Shown: piece by piece, positions 10,887 to 21,850 of the stretch | How positions within the stretch are numbered: position 1 is the stretch's first letter | How the letters are laid out: every line of letters begins with the position of its first letter | Source: Ctenosaura bakeri | Taxonomy: Eukaryota; Chordata; Lepidosauria; Squamata; Iguanidae | Reading direction: 5' to 3' | NCBI GenBank assembly: GCA_948474755.1 | Contig: CAOLHI010000934.1 | Location: 413,195-477,194 of the forward strand | DNA length: 64,000 bases | Made by a program: the position numbers and the translations under genes | Notes under the pieces: generated by a model | The model's input: the letters and a program-made list of their open reading frames with translations, nothing else | The model's database searches: none | Told to the model about the DNA's origin: nothing

Positions 10887-11372
10887 AGGTACAGGCAATG
10901 ACATTTAAAGCCCTACATAGCTTGGAACCTTGATGTTTGAGGGATTGCCTTTCTCTATATAGGCCTTCCCAAGAACTGAGATCTATTGGAGAGGCCCTCC
11001 TTCATGTACCATCATTAGGAGAAACATGGGACAGGGCCTTTTCCGTGGTGGCACCCAGGTTGTGGAATTCCCTCCTCATGTCAGCCTCATTGGCACCAAG
11101 TTAAAATTTGGCTTTTAATTAAAGCCTTTGGGCCAAACTGATTTTATCCAGGCTGCACATGTTTTATGGATATATTTTCCAAGATTGTTTTAACTAGCTT
11201 TAAATTGTCAGTTTTTAACTTGGAGATTATTTAATATATATTAATATATTTAATATATTTTTAATCTTTTTAAACTCTTGTTTATTGTTTTAAATGGATT
11301 TAGGGAACACTTCCCTGAGATCTTAGCATAACGGGCAGGATATAAATAAGTATTTTAATAATTAAACAAAGA
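10887..11372 (+). mobile_element. L2-like LINE 3' end with ORF2 C-terminus remnant
   Basis: Around 11030-11080 the plus strand encodes DRAFSVVAPRLWNSLL, matching the conserved C-terminal motif of L2-family ORF2 (RAFSVAAPRLWNSLP). Before it lies KALHSLEP and after it a short frame ending in stops. The 3' tail 'gatcttagcataacggg' then 'caggatataaataag' and an ATTAA-rich end agrees with the antisense tails at 10280, 29625, 45600 and 58680. Stops make it non-functional. Confidence 0.7.
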
Positions 11373-12206
11373 AAGAATGGCCTTGGGTCACATATTGGCA
11401 GAAAGTTGACACATGAAATAATTAAATAAATAAAGCTGGAATGTCCCCTCACATGTTTTCTTTCTTATTCTGTTCACTGATTATTTATTTATTTATTATT
11501 TTATAAATTGCATAACAGTTTCTAAGCACTGAACAGAAATTAAAAGCCATCATTGCCTGTAGGGTTACAGTCTAATACATACAACATACAATGGATATGG
11601 AGGAAGGGGAAAAAATTGCAGTTCATGCTCTGACTCTTAAATTTATGCTGTTGTTTTTATAAAGATCAGCTGGGATGAAAACAATTTGGGGAGAAAAGGA
11701 CCCCAATGGCAACTGCAGTCTCAGCCATACCAGTGGGATAAGCTCTGCAGCCTTATGGCTCACTTATCCGCAGACAAGTGAAATAGCTACAAAAAGGTCC
11801 TTGCCTTTTCTGGAGAAGGCCTCTTTGGATGATGAAGAAGAAAAGGAGTGCCAGGATGACCATCTCTAGCTGGAGCCAGGCAGACTTATTGTGACAGAAG
11901 CAAAGCTTGTTCTGACCTAAGCAGCAAATGCAGATTTGAAAGAGTAGATGACTGACCTGCTTCCCTGTCATGCATCCACAGTTAAAATATAGAGAGTAGG
12001 AATGCCAGAAATGGTCTTCTCCGCCTTAAGTAAACCATACTGAGTTAATGAGGCCAGCTGGGCTGATTTATTGATGGCTGTAAATTAACTCAGCCCAGGC
12101 CACTCTGGTGCTGTGGGCAAAAGATCAAACTCTTCCTCATACCCTTGTGTGATATTCTTGGTTTCATGTATCTCTGACCATTGGCTTTAATATGGACTAA
12201 TTCAAG
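11373..12206. other. Unassigned sequence with a degraded LINE-tail-like stretch
   Basis: At 11478-11590 a TTATTTATTTATTA start and 'gggttacagtctaataca' resemble 35785-35885 ('ggggcttataatctaaaa'), suggesting a shared antisense LINE or SINE tail. The remainder shows no gene. The 64-codon plus-strand frame at 11675-11869 has no family signature. Confidence 0.4.
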
Positions 12207-12396
12207 ATTGTGTAGTGACTTGAGAGTTGGACTATGATCCTGGAGACCAGGATTTGACTCCTCACTTGGCCATAGAATCCCACTGGGTGACTTTGAGTGT
12301 GTCACATACTCTCGGCCCCAGAAAACTCCATGATAGGTTCATCCTAGAGTCACCATAAGTCAGAAACGACTTGAAGAGACACAACAATAACAACAA
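12207..12396 (+). mobile_element. Sauria-type SINE
   Basis: The head is 'gtgtagtgacttgagagttg' with the B box 'ccaggatttgactcc'. The body is 'atcccactgggtgacttt', and the 3' end is 'accataagtcagaaacgact' plus an ACACAACAATAACAACAA tail. Confidence 0.85.
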
Positions 12397-13579
12397 TCTC
12401 TCTTGCAATTCTCTTCTTGGTTTCAGACTTCCACTTCCAGACTGTTTACTATGTTTGACTTTGGACTGTCTCAATTACACTTCTGTTTCTACAGACACTG
12501 GTCACCTTGGGACTGGACTGGCTTTTCCTAGGGTCAGACTTCTGAGTGTTTGCCCATTTTAAAACAGCAAAGCGACAGATCACAGAATGGAAAGACCAAA
12601 TGGCAGTTAGTATCAATTCAGTAGCCCTTTCTGTTCTTCTGCACACTACATCCTGTTGCTTTTGAATATTTATTAAAGCAGACTGGAATTATTTGAAATT
12701 AAAGTGTTCCCTCTTGTTGATTTTTATTGTTTGGCTTATTGTTTTAATGTCTGAAAATGTGTCCTTTATGATTGTTTGATGCTTCTGGGACCATGTTTTG
12801 GCAAAGAAAGAGGGTAAAAATAGAAACTGAAATAAAATTAATGACACATGATAATCAGTTGAAGTTGATATGTTGCTGATCAGTTGATAATCAGGTGATG
12901 ATGATGTGCTAGATATCTTGAAGTATCAACCTGCACTGATGATACAACTAACTTGCAAAACTCAATTATATAAGCAGATCTACACTAGTTTTCAAATTCT
13001 TTCTGGTAGGGATACCTACCAACAACCTGATTTGTTTCAGACACCAAACTGGAAAGCATCCCTTTTCATCTAAGACTAATTTAGGGATGTCAAATCTGAC
13101 TTGAATCCAAATCCCATACCCTTTGGTGGTCACAGTTTGACTGGGAAGTCTAGTTAATCCTCTGCCATCCCACTTTTTCAGCAGCTTTTAAAATAGTTCA
13201 ATTTGTTTCTCTTCTTCCTGCCTTTCTTCTTTGTCCTCAGCTCATTTCAGTTGTCACAACTCATCAAGAGATAGAGGAGAGAGGGGCAGAACCATGTCCT
13301 TTTCTGTAGGCTCATATAAAGCAAACTGCTGGAGGTTCTCCTTGCTTATGTATTTTCCTCATTAATGAGGAAACTTTTGCTGGTTTTCATCTTATGAAAG
13401 GTTGAAGAGTATGAAATCCAAATTGTGATTCAGAGGTCTGGATCTAAATAATTGTTAAAAAGTATGAACACCCCCCCAACTTGTTTTTGTACATTTAGCC
13501 AGATGGAATAGAATAAAAGTTATCTCTTTATGAAAACCGGCCAAAAATATTAGCCCTACATGCTGTCGCTATAAGACTA
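12397..13579. other. Unassigned sequence
   Basis: No gene is recognised. At 12860-12960 the words TTGATAATCAG, GATGATGA and GATATC recur without a clear unit. Confidence 0.45.
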
Positions 13580-14235
13580 TGTCAGGACCCTGGCACTCCA
13601 GGACTCAAGCTCTGAGTCTGAACCAGAGGACTTCAAAGCCATGGATCCTACTACACCAGCAGAGCCCACAGAGGCTGCCCCAGCCACAGAGTCCCTGGCT
13701 CCAGTGCCAGGGGCTGCCTCAGACTCAACCCAGCCAGAAGAGTCAGATGGTGAGGTTCAAGAGCAGGTGCCTACTTACCAGCAGCATCGGGAGCAAAAGA
13801 GTGCTCTCAGAAGGTCAGAGCGTTTAAGTAGGAAATGCCAGGCAATCAGACTCCAGCTGAGATAGCACCTGGGGGAAGGGCCTCACTCAGCCTTGGGTCT
13901 TTGTTGGCTCACAACCGTCCATTTTGGGTATACCTACTGGGCCAGCGTGGACCCTTGCTTCCCTCCGGGACCGCTGCCTGACCTGCTGGAGCGTCGTCTC
14001 TCAACTTCTCTTGCTTAAAGACAGACTCAAGGTACCTGGACTGACTGTTGTTCTGCCTGGCTGTGACGCAGCTGCCAGGGAATCCTTTTGCTGCAGAAAG
14101 CTCTTTTATTTATTGCTTGCCTTATCTGTTCATTACCATTTTGCTGAAGTAAAACTCTTTTATTTATTGCCTGCCTTATCTTTAACAAGCCCTGCTAACC
14201 GGCTCTTCGCTGCCTGCCAAGGCCTGGCATTGACA
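13580..14235 (+). mobile_element. LTR-like segment
   Basis: It begins TGTCAGGACCCTGG and ends TGACA, giving a perfect 5-bp TG...CA inverted terminus (TGTCA/TGACA). It is more GC-rich than its flanks. An open frame at 13641-13865 (74 codons) is rich in Pro, Ala, Glu and Ser, then basic (RRSERLSRK). Two copies of 'ctcttttatttattgc' at 14100 and 14155 mark an internal ~57-bp tandem duplication. No matching target duplication was found at these ends, so boundaries and class (Gypsy or ERV) are uncertain. Confidence 0.45.
14101..14188 (+). repeat. Internal direct duplication in the LTR-like segment
   Basis: 'ctcttttatttattgcttgc' and 'ctcttttatttattgcctgc' are separated by about 57 bases, each followed by CTTATCT. 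The A/T-rich core could serve as a duplicated TATA-type element. Confidence 0.6.
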
Positions 14236-14999
14236 ACAATATCTTTTCATTGGTGTCACACAACAATATATTTATTGGCATGTATCACATAGGTTGATTC
14301 TATCACAAAGGGTGATTCTTGGCTAATTCTGATTGCTTGTTCACAGAGGAGGAGCTATGATCCTATGCAAATGTATTCATTTAATGTTATACTGTTCACG
14401 TGAATAATTTGCAGAGACTAGTTTGCTGCCTTAATATCTGTGCATTCCTCTAAACCATAGTAGGAAACACAAATACATCCGTCTTCTTTTGTATATATGT
14501 GGAGAAGTAAAGAGAGTAACTAACTTGTTAAAATCAATTAAGTTATCAATTAAGTTGGAAATTTTATAATGGAGAAGGACAATTGATTTATTTTTTAACT
14601 AAAGTGATGGACTTAAGTTGGAATTTCAGCATTAAGTTAATTCCAGAAATAAGTTATTAATTAAATTAATGCAGAAAAGTGCTCATGAGCTAACAAATTT
14701 CAATTTCCCAATGCCTCCTGCTCTTAGATTTTTCCAGAACTATTTCTTGCTTCTTGTTAGTCCCTTGGGCATTGGAAATTACAACTTTAAAACTGCAACA
14801 TCCAAACTTCTTGTTTTTGTTTATGAACAGAGTATGATAGATTAGTTAATTCCAAGGTTAAAAGATTTTTCAACAGCAATAACAGCAGTTTGGAATGAGA
14901 TGAATTTCTTTGTATCCAGATAACCTTCTGTGTTCTACCCCAAGCACCAAATGGACACTCCTTATATCTTGCAAGAAAATGAATTTTGTGTTCAAATCT
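14236..14999. other. Unassigned AT-rich sequence
   Basis: TTAAGTT and ATCAATTAA words recur at 14535-14670 as a loose AT-rich pattern. No gene or named repeat is recognised. Confidence 0.4.
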
Positions 15000-15700
15000 T
15001 TTTATTCAATCAATACAGTAACAATACAGATTAACTATAAAGAAGAAGAAAAAGCCTCTCCCCAAAAGGAATTGAACCTAAAAAATCCAAAAAAAAGAAA
15101 ATATATAGATATATATATAGTCTTACAAGGCCGTTATTTCTAAAACTTTCTTATGTTGTTTCTAATTTTCTCATATAATTGTTTAGTTTTACACAGTTGT
15201 TCAATTATACAATTATTTCCTTCTTAAACCCCTTCCCTTATTTTCTTTTCCTATTCCCATTGGTTATTCCATAGATGGTATTTACCAACAATAAATTGTC
15301 CAGTACAATTATTCTAATAGAACTCTACCTACTTGTGGTTTTCTTAAATCTAGTATATTATAATTTACTTCCCAACTCAAGGTCATCTACATTTTCCCTT
15401 ATATTTTTGCTTTCATTAAGTGATCTCTCCCTTTAAGGTCTAATCTATTTTTCTGTTCCAAATTATATTGCATATATTATTAACCTCATCTCACAGATTT
15501 TAGTTCTAGTTCAACTCCTGTATTTTCTCTATATCTCTCCACTGATATTCATGATTTGGTCTCAAATAGGCTTGATTATCTGTCAAAATCTTTAAATATC
15601 TGCTCATCCACACCTTTTATCCTGTTATTCTTTCACCCTGTCTCCTTGGAGATTTTTGTTGAAGGTATCATTAATATCATTAATACGTGTTTAAGAAATT
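15000..15700 (-). mobile_element. L1-like LINE 3' untranslated region, antisense
   Basis: The left border has 'tctttttattcaatcaatac', the reverse of an A-rich tail. It is followed by long pyrimidine-rich plus-strand sequence ('ccttcttaaaccccttccct', 'ttaagtgatctctcccttta') with no open frame. The texture is like 60458-60900, which joins a recognisable L1-like ORF2 end. No coding part survives here, so the assignment rests on similarity of layout only. Confidence 0.35.
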
Positions 15701-15795
15701 CAAGAAATTGAATTTTGAAGTTCGTGACCCTGGAACTGGTATCCATCTGGGAATCAGTATGGTAAAGAAGAGGTGGGTAAGGATTGAGCTTGAGG

Positions 15796-15940
15796 ACCAG
15801 TGTAGTGTAGTGGTTTGAGTGTTAGACTATGACCCTGGAGACCAGGGTTTGATTCTCTGCTTAGCCATGAAAAACTACTGGGTGGCCTTGGGTGCACCAA
15901 TATATTCTTAGCTGCAGAAAACCCCATAATAGGTTCAAGG
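15796..15940 (+). mobile_element. Sauria-type SINE, 3' truncated
   Basis: The head is 'cagtgtagtgtagtggtttg', the B box 'accagggtttgattctctg', and the body 'actactgggtggccttgggt'. It stops after 'ccccataataggttcaa', before the Bov-B-like tail. Confidence 0.8.
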
Positions 15941-16239
15941 GCAAGTGGGGCGGATTATGGATGGTATTTTTTAGCTTCATTCTCATATGATTTTTAATGT
16001 AGGCATTGGAATTAAATTTATATGGTAGCTCAACTTAATCTTACCAGTTAAAATTTTTCCTCTTCTAGTACAATTGAATTAGATTTTTTTTTAAAAAAAA
16101 TATATTAGCAATGAACTAAATGTGTTAACCCTTTCCTATAACATTTCTATATTTCTGTTGATAGATCTGGGATCTATTGTCTTTAATGACTGGCATTTTA
16201 GTCTACCTGTATGGTAGATTAGTGTAAAAAAAAAAAAAC

Positions 16240-16335
16240 AACTGACTTGCCCTAGGCCAGTGAGCTTTAGAGATAAGCAAGAATTTGTACCCAGGGTGTC
16301 TACATCCAGTTCCAACCCCCTAATGACTGTGGCAT
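16240..16335 (-). mobile_element. tRNA-derived SINE fragment (MIR-like), antisense
   Basis: The plus strand reads 'cttgccctaggccagtgag', then 'aagaatttgtacccagggtg' and 'ccagttccaaccccctaatg'. This is the reverse complement of a tRNA-derived SINE head and core of the kind also seen at 35636-35745. It is degenerate. Confidence 0.5.
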
Positions 16336-18036
16336 TCAAGCTTTTCAGAGCTGCTGATGTCTAAACTTCTCTTGTGTCATGGCTTGTGAAAGAATGATCC
16401 TTCTAAAGCATTTTTAACACGAGATGTCTTTTTTGCTTGACATGTCAGGTGTGCAAAGAAGCACACAACCCCAGAGCTGGTCTTTGAAATATACCAAGCT
16501 AATCACTCCATACTCTGATCTTTAACTGGATGTGCTTAGCATTGGCGTATCCATCCCACCGAGCTGTCTCCTCTTGTCTATCTGTGTCTATTTCATTCTT
16601 CATGGAGCCATTAGAACACACTGGTGGTCACTTCTTGTTAGAAGAATAAGCTGTGTCCATCTCTCTGCTTTCAGAACATTTATCGTTTCTGTCGTATAGA
16701 ACTGTTCCACATATCCTCATTATAGATAGCTTCTGTCTTCTTCTTTTTTGTCATATTCAGCACTAAAATGTCCCCAAAGGATGCTTAGCTTCATTATGAC
16801 TTGTTCCTCCTTTTTGATGTTCTTTCTGTATTGAAGAGGCTACTCTGTCCTGCAGAAATAAGAATGTTATTATTGGGCAAACATTTCAAATTTATCTGAA
16901 AATATTTCAGGTTCACAGAATAACCAAAAAAGTTTCTCAGTAGGATTATACCGTACAACTTCCATAATTCCACTCCATTCTCTCTAGGTCTTTGCAAGTT
17001 GTGCTGGCAATGGACAGTTCCTATTTCTCTGCACCTATCAAGTAAATGTAATTTAGCAAACTACTTTTGTTTCACTTAATGAACACTGAAACTCAGTCAG
17101 CTGTTTTTCCTGACATATAAGATAAATGCGGTTTTAAGGTTTGGTCAGTGGGCAAGGCAGGAAAAGAGTGTCAAACAACTCACCATGGAAAAGTATAAGT
17201 TACTTTGATTTTCTGCTTTCATTTTTCGTAATAAATGATCATCAAGCAATGAATATGCTTGGAAATGGGACTTTTTTTGAAATATAGTCTCAGAATCCTC
17301 CAGCCGCTAGGGTCACTGGAGTGGGTCACCAAAGGTTTCCGAAAGTAATTTTTCTAAGCTCTGTTTGCGATAATGCTAAAATGTTATGTAGTTATGTAGT
17401 CAGAGGGCATGGTAGCCACCAGAGAACTCTGCCATTCCTGGAAAAGAACATGTGGTCATAGGAGTGCTTCTGGTGGTTTTCCATCAGTAATCCAGGCCAA
17501 AAGAGTACATTCCTGGGGCATATCAGGTTGGAATCACAGCAACCTTTGATCAAGTGGATCCCAAGATCTCTTATTTCCTTGATAGGCCTTTGGATTGGCC
17601 ACTTTAACTGTCAGAACCTGAGGTAGACATAATTTTACTCCTATCAGTTAGAATTGGAGGGGAAATTTAAAGAAAAGAGATCAACACAAAATCACCCTCA
17701 CATCTCATCTTGACTACTATATGCTGTCAGAGATCAGGTTGGGCTGCTAACTCCATCACAAGTCTTCCCCTCCCCCATATATTTAGCATTCATCTGTAAG
17801 TTAAAGAAAAAACATTCAAGGATCTGGCCAAGATGCCTGAAAGAATAAAATGCAATGAACTTCCTTAGTGAGGGACATTCCACAGAGTGGACAGGTGAGG
17901 ACCATGATTGCGGAAAGTCTGCCTTTGTTGGCTACCCAACATAACTCATTTGATGGTGGTAGTTAGAGCAAGATCCCAGGTGTTGAGACACATGAAAGGA
18001 TGAACATCAACACAAGGCAGTCCTCAGGATACTTGA
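16336..18036. other. Unassigned sequence
   Basis: No gene or confident repeat is recognised over 1.7 kb. A 12-base A run precedes it at 16225-16238. The sequence has ordinary complexity and short, scattered frames, so it may be intronic or intergenic unique DNA. Confidence 0.45.
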
Positions 18037-18257
18037 GGTCCATTCACACTATGGAACTATAGTGCTATTATTCCAGTTTAACTGTCACGGTTTTGTTCTG
18101 TGGAATCTTGGGATTGGCAGTTTAAGAAGAGTATTTACAGTTCTCACCTGGAAATCTCTAATGCCTCACCAAACAACTAGTCCCAGGATTCCATAGTTGG
18201 AACTATGGCTGTTAAAGTGAAATAATAATGATATTATTGAATAATGTGGATGGGACC
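18037..18257. mobile_element. Harbinger-like MITE, diverged subfamily
   Basis: The termini 'ggtccattcacactat' and, reversed, 'ggtcccatccacattat' are inverted repeats. Inside, 'tagtgctattattccagttt' and 'gtgaaataataatg' keep the GTGCTATTATTCCA motif of the family at 38529, 53938 and 60921. The flanking triplets do not match (TGA and CTG). Confidence 0.5.
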
Positions 18258-19284
18258 CTGCCATTTAGGACTGAGATGTCTTTGCCCTTGTAACTACTTT
18301 CCATATTTCAGATTAAGGGAACACTTGGGTGAAGATCTTCATCAATGATCTCAGGTTCTGCATAGATACATAAGAGTTCCCTTCCATTATGATCTTAAAG
18401 CAATTGCTGTTAAACATTATCGTAAGCTATCTGTACAAAGGAAAAACAAGTATATTCTCCAGATCCTTAGATAATATAGAGCTGGACTGGAATGCAAAAA
18501 TATTAGAAGAATATATTGGAAATTTTAAAACTTTAAGAAATTAGAGTGTTGGGTTGCAGCCAACAGAGTAAAGGTTTAGGACAACTGCTATATTATATTT
18601 AGAAAAGGAAAACCATACATGTAGATACAAAATTATGGGTAACTGGCTAGGCAGACAGAGGTGTTTCCATTACTTACCATCTGAATCAATAATAGAAAGC
18701 TGTTGTCAAAAAAAGTATAAATGCTATTTCAAGATCCATTTGCAGAAATACCATATACAAGAGATGGAAAACATTTTCATCCTATAATAAGAGAAAGGTT
18801 TATACAACTGAAAATGGATCATGAGAGACTAGCAAAAATGACAAATGGTTAAAAAAGAACAACTTAGAAGAAAATGTTGAAAGAACTATGTATGTTTAGT
18901 CTCAAATAGAGAAGAATTCTGAAGTGGTGGTAGGAATGATAATCTTTATAAAATACATATTTGTAAAAGTTGTCATGAAAATGACAAATCAACACAGACT
19001 GAATCATGGATTCATAAGCCAAGTGTATGCAAATAGAAGAGTGCATGGTTAAGATCTTCCTGGACAGCACTATTTCAGAAAGTAGGTGAAGCACAGCATA
19101 CCTGAATGCTCTCCCAAATCACAGCATATGGTAAGCTACGTGTCAAGGAGAAGGACAAAATCTTTTTGAATGGAGATCATCTCAAGGAAGTTGTGATTAG
19201 TTCTTCCCATCTGATATAGGATAACGAAATGTTAGCATGCAGTGCTCTTGCACGGCTTTCAAAGTTATTATTTTGACTACAGGG
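18258..19284. other. Unassigned AT-rich sequence, possibly old LINE DNA
   Basis: A-rich plus-strand text such as 'aagaaatgttaaagg'-like runs and many lysine/asparagine codons resemble decayed L1-like ORF2. I could not find a diagnostic motif. No host gene is seen. Confidence 0.3.
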
Positions 19285-19310
19285 CTGTAGTTCCCCAACC
19301 TGGGTCCCGA

Positions 19311-19392
19311 CATGCATCTGATGAAGTAGAGTTAAGTGTATGAAAACTTATGCTACCAAATTCTTTCTCTCAGGCTCTTACAGCACCATACC
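19311..19392 (+). repeat. Short dispersed-repeat tail motif
   Basis: 'gcatctgatgaagtagagtt' followed by 'gtatgaaaacttatgctacc' and 'tcaggctcttacagcacc' resembles a repeat tail widespread in sauropsid genomes (ATCTGATGAAGT ... CGAAAGCTTATGC ... AAGGTGCCAC). The family name is not certain. It lies just inside the proposed hAT left end, which could mean a nested insertion or that the hAT pairing is wrong. Confidence 0.35.
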
Positions 19393-20186
19393 TCAATATC
19401 ATGTTGCTCTGTTTCAATCCCAGCACAGCCATTTCCGTGATGGTATTGGGTCATTAAAGCTCTTTACCACACCCTTTCAACTTAAGCAGATGAGTAGAAT
19501 TATTGCCACCGGTGTTCCCAGCGCATTACAGCATCATTGACGAGTCATTGGGAAGTCCTTTTCCCTGCCTTTTCACCACCCCACAGCTCCTGATTGGTTG
19601 GGGTTGTTTGTTTTGTTGCTAGCACAGCAACATTGTTAACATCATGACCACGGGTATGTTACTGTGTTTTTGTGCTATAACACTAACAATGCACTTAAAA
19701 ATAATTAAAAAATAACTCAAAGGAGAAATTTAAAATAAATATAGGGGGCTGATAGATTTTGAACTTACCACGCCACAGAAGCAGCTGAGAGAGGGACAAC
19801 CTCGGACCATCCACACCACGATCATTCCTGGATTGGCTATGGAAGGAAGTGCTATCAAGCACTATTGAGAAACTGCACTCCCACAGCTGACAAGATTGTT
19901 GTGGGAAAGGGGGTCATTACCAGATTATTTCCAGCATTGGAAAAGGGCAGATTTCACACGGATTACAATGCGATAGCTGCTGGTTAACAATGATGTCGTG
20001 TGATAGCATGGATCCCAGACCAAGAATAACAAGTTGCTTTGTTAGTATGACACCTTTGTGTGGTAAGGCCCTCAGTCTCAGAAGTGCTATAAGATCCCTT
20101 TGCATATTGACCCAGATGAAGACAGCTATGTCATTGGGTCCCTAGATGTTGTTGAACTTCAGTTCCCAGAAGCCCCAGATGATTTA

Positions 20187-20684
20187 GGCCATTTCCACAC
20201 GAGGTGAGGGAATCACTCCATGCCGTTAGTTACCGCTTCTTCTGGGTCTTCAGTAATGCGGACTCTCCCTTAAGCCCTTCCACAGGGCTCCTCTGTTTGG
20301 TCCAGGGTGAATCGGAGCAGTGCAAGGTCTTAGATCCGCACTGCTCCGGCTGACAAAATGGTGGCTTTCGGTTGTGTCCAGGTCTGGACCAACAGCTGAA
20401 GCTCGCCATGCCTACAGCCCACCCTCTGCAGATTGCAGGCTCGCATTGGTGCGAACCTGTGCATCTGCACAAGTAAGCAGGAACACAATGGCGCACTCTG
20501 AAAAAGAAAAATGGTTTTCTTCCATTCTTCAACAAGCGCGCTGGAGAACCACTTGGGAGTGTTTCGGAGTGGACTGAGGTGCGGAACTAAGGTAAATAGT
20601 CCAGACTTAGTCCGCTCCAAGGTGCAGATGACCTCCGTGATAGGACGCACTGGCACATTCTAATTCCCTCGTGTGGAAAGGGCC
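20187..20684 (-). mobile_element. ~498-bp Harbinger-like non-autonomous element, copy A
   Basis: It starts GGCCATTTCCACACGAGG and ends, reversed, GGCCCTTTCCACACGAGG, a terminal inverted repeat of about 18 bp with one mismatch. The flanking triplets are TTA and ATA. Copy B (24407-24898) is its relative in opposite orientation. A minus-strand frame at 20230-20535 (101 codons) aligns with the frame in copy B, but see the finding on compensating indels. It is CpG-rich for this window, suggesting a fairly recent arrival. Confidence 0.75.
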
Positions 20685-20744
20685 ATAGCTAATGGTGAGT
20701 GATTCAAGGTATTGTAAGCTGGACCCACAGGTTGGGAACCACTT

Positions 20745-21379
20745 ACAGTTGGGGATGAAAATCACTGCAGCCCCTCACGCATTGCAAAATGAAAATAGTG
20801 TGATAAGGCCCCTTAGAGCTAGGTTGGCATAATGTGTGTGTTTTGAGAAGTGTCAGAGAGCTCTTTCAGTCCACTTCAGCTTCTGATTCATCTCTTGAAC
20901 ATCTAAGTAAATTAGAGATTGAAGTGATCTGAAGGTTTGTTATCCCAGAAGAGCTGATTACATAAAATGTCACAATCTGTTCCATGCCAGGAAGCCCATC
21001 AGGGCTAGTTTCCCATCATCTTCTGAGGCTGGTGCCCTTGATAATAATGTGGCCAGTATCATATCCATCCCCTCTTTGATGTCGGTGAGAAAACAGAATA
21101 TGTCATTTTCTAGGAATTAACTCTTGGCATCTTTTACGTGCACTGAATTAATTTGATTAAAAGATGAACAAGAAAGAAAACCCAAGGCAAACAAAACAAA
21201 ACAACCCTACCATTCTCTGGTTACTGTTACAATTGCTTTTGAAAATTTCAAGCAAACATTTGGTGCTGGAGATGGAAGGCTCTTGAAATGTCAAGAAGTG
21301 AATAAGGACAAAAAGTAACCCCACAGCCAAGAGATAATAGCAGAATCCTCACTTTTTTTTCTTTTGAAAGAAGGGAGCC
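20745..21379. other. Unassigned sequence
   Basis: No gene is recognised. An AAACAAAACAAAAC stretch lies at 21191-21204. Confidence 0.4.
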
Positions 21380-21850
21380 TTTCTAGACCTGATTTGTGTG
21401 CAAGATGATTTACAAAATACCAACAGATTTTGGCAGGCACCAACTTAAATTGACTGCTCTCGATCACAAATTAATATTAACCAGAGCTTGTCAGTTGCTA
21501 AATATTTATTTTAGGGATACATTCAGCCTCTGCTTTCATGAAGGTTAAGCTATAATCTTTGGCTTGTCAGTTCCAGGATGTAGCAGTGGATAAATCATGC
21601 ACTCTTGAACTGATAGATGTCAGAACCACTGTATACAAATGGAGGGAGATGTCGATGAACACCCCAGTTTACGTTACATTTACTATAAACATTGACATTC
21701 CTTTGCACTGAGACCATTTGCTGGCTAAGCAGTCACAGCTTCTCCAGGCTTTGATGCTTTTTGTGCTCAATCAGGTTCTAATGATTTCAGATGCTTGCAA
21801 TTAATGAAGCATTAGATTAATTGGTTGAGTACAGTGAGACAGGCTTTTGG
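21380..21850. other. Repeat-free segment, candidate conserved non-coding element
   Basis: The stretch contains no dispersed-repeat hallmark. It has dense homeodomain-type and forkhead-type words (for example 'cacaaattaatattaacc', 'gctaaatatttatttta', 'caattaatgaagcattag', 'attaattggttgag'). No long frame is present. Such texture is typical of developmental enhancers, but conservation has to be tested. Confidence 0.3.

Larger units (their letters stand above)
19285..20744. mobile_element. Possible hAT-type element carrying a nested element
   Basis: 'gtagttccccaacctgggtc' near 19287 and 'ggacccacaggttgggaacc' near 20721 are inverted repeats of the TTCCCAACCTGxGGTCC type common in hAT transposons. 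The 8-bp flanks share only TACAG. If the two ends belong together the element is ~1.46 kb and contains the complete Harbinger-like insertion 20187-20684. No transposase frame was recognised. Confidence 0.35.
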
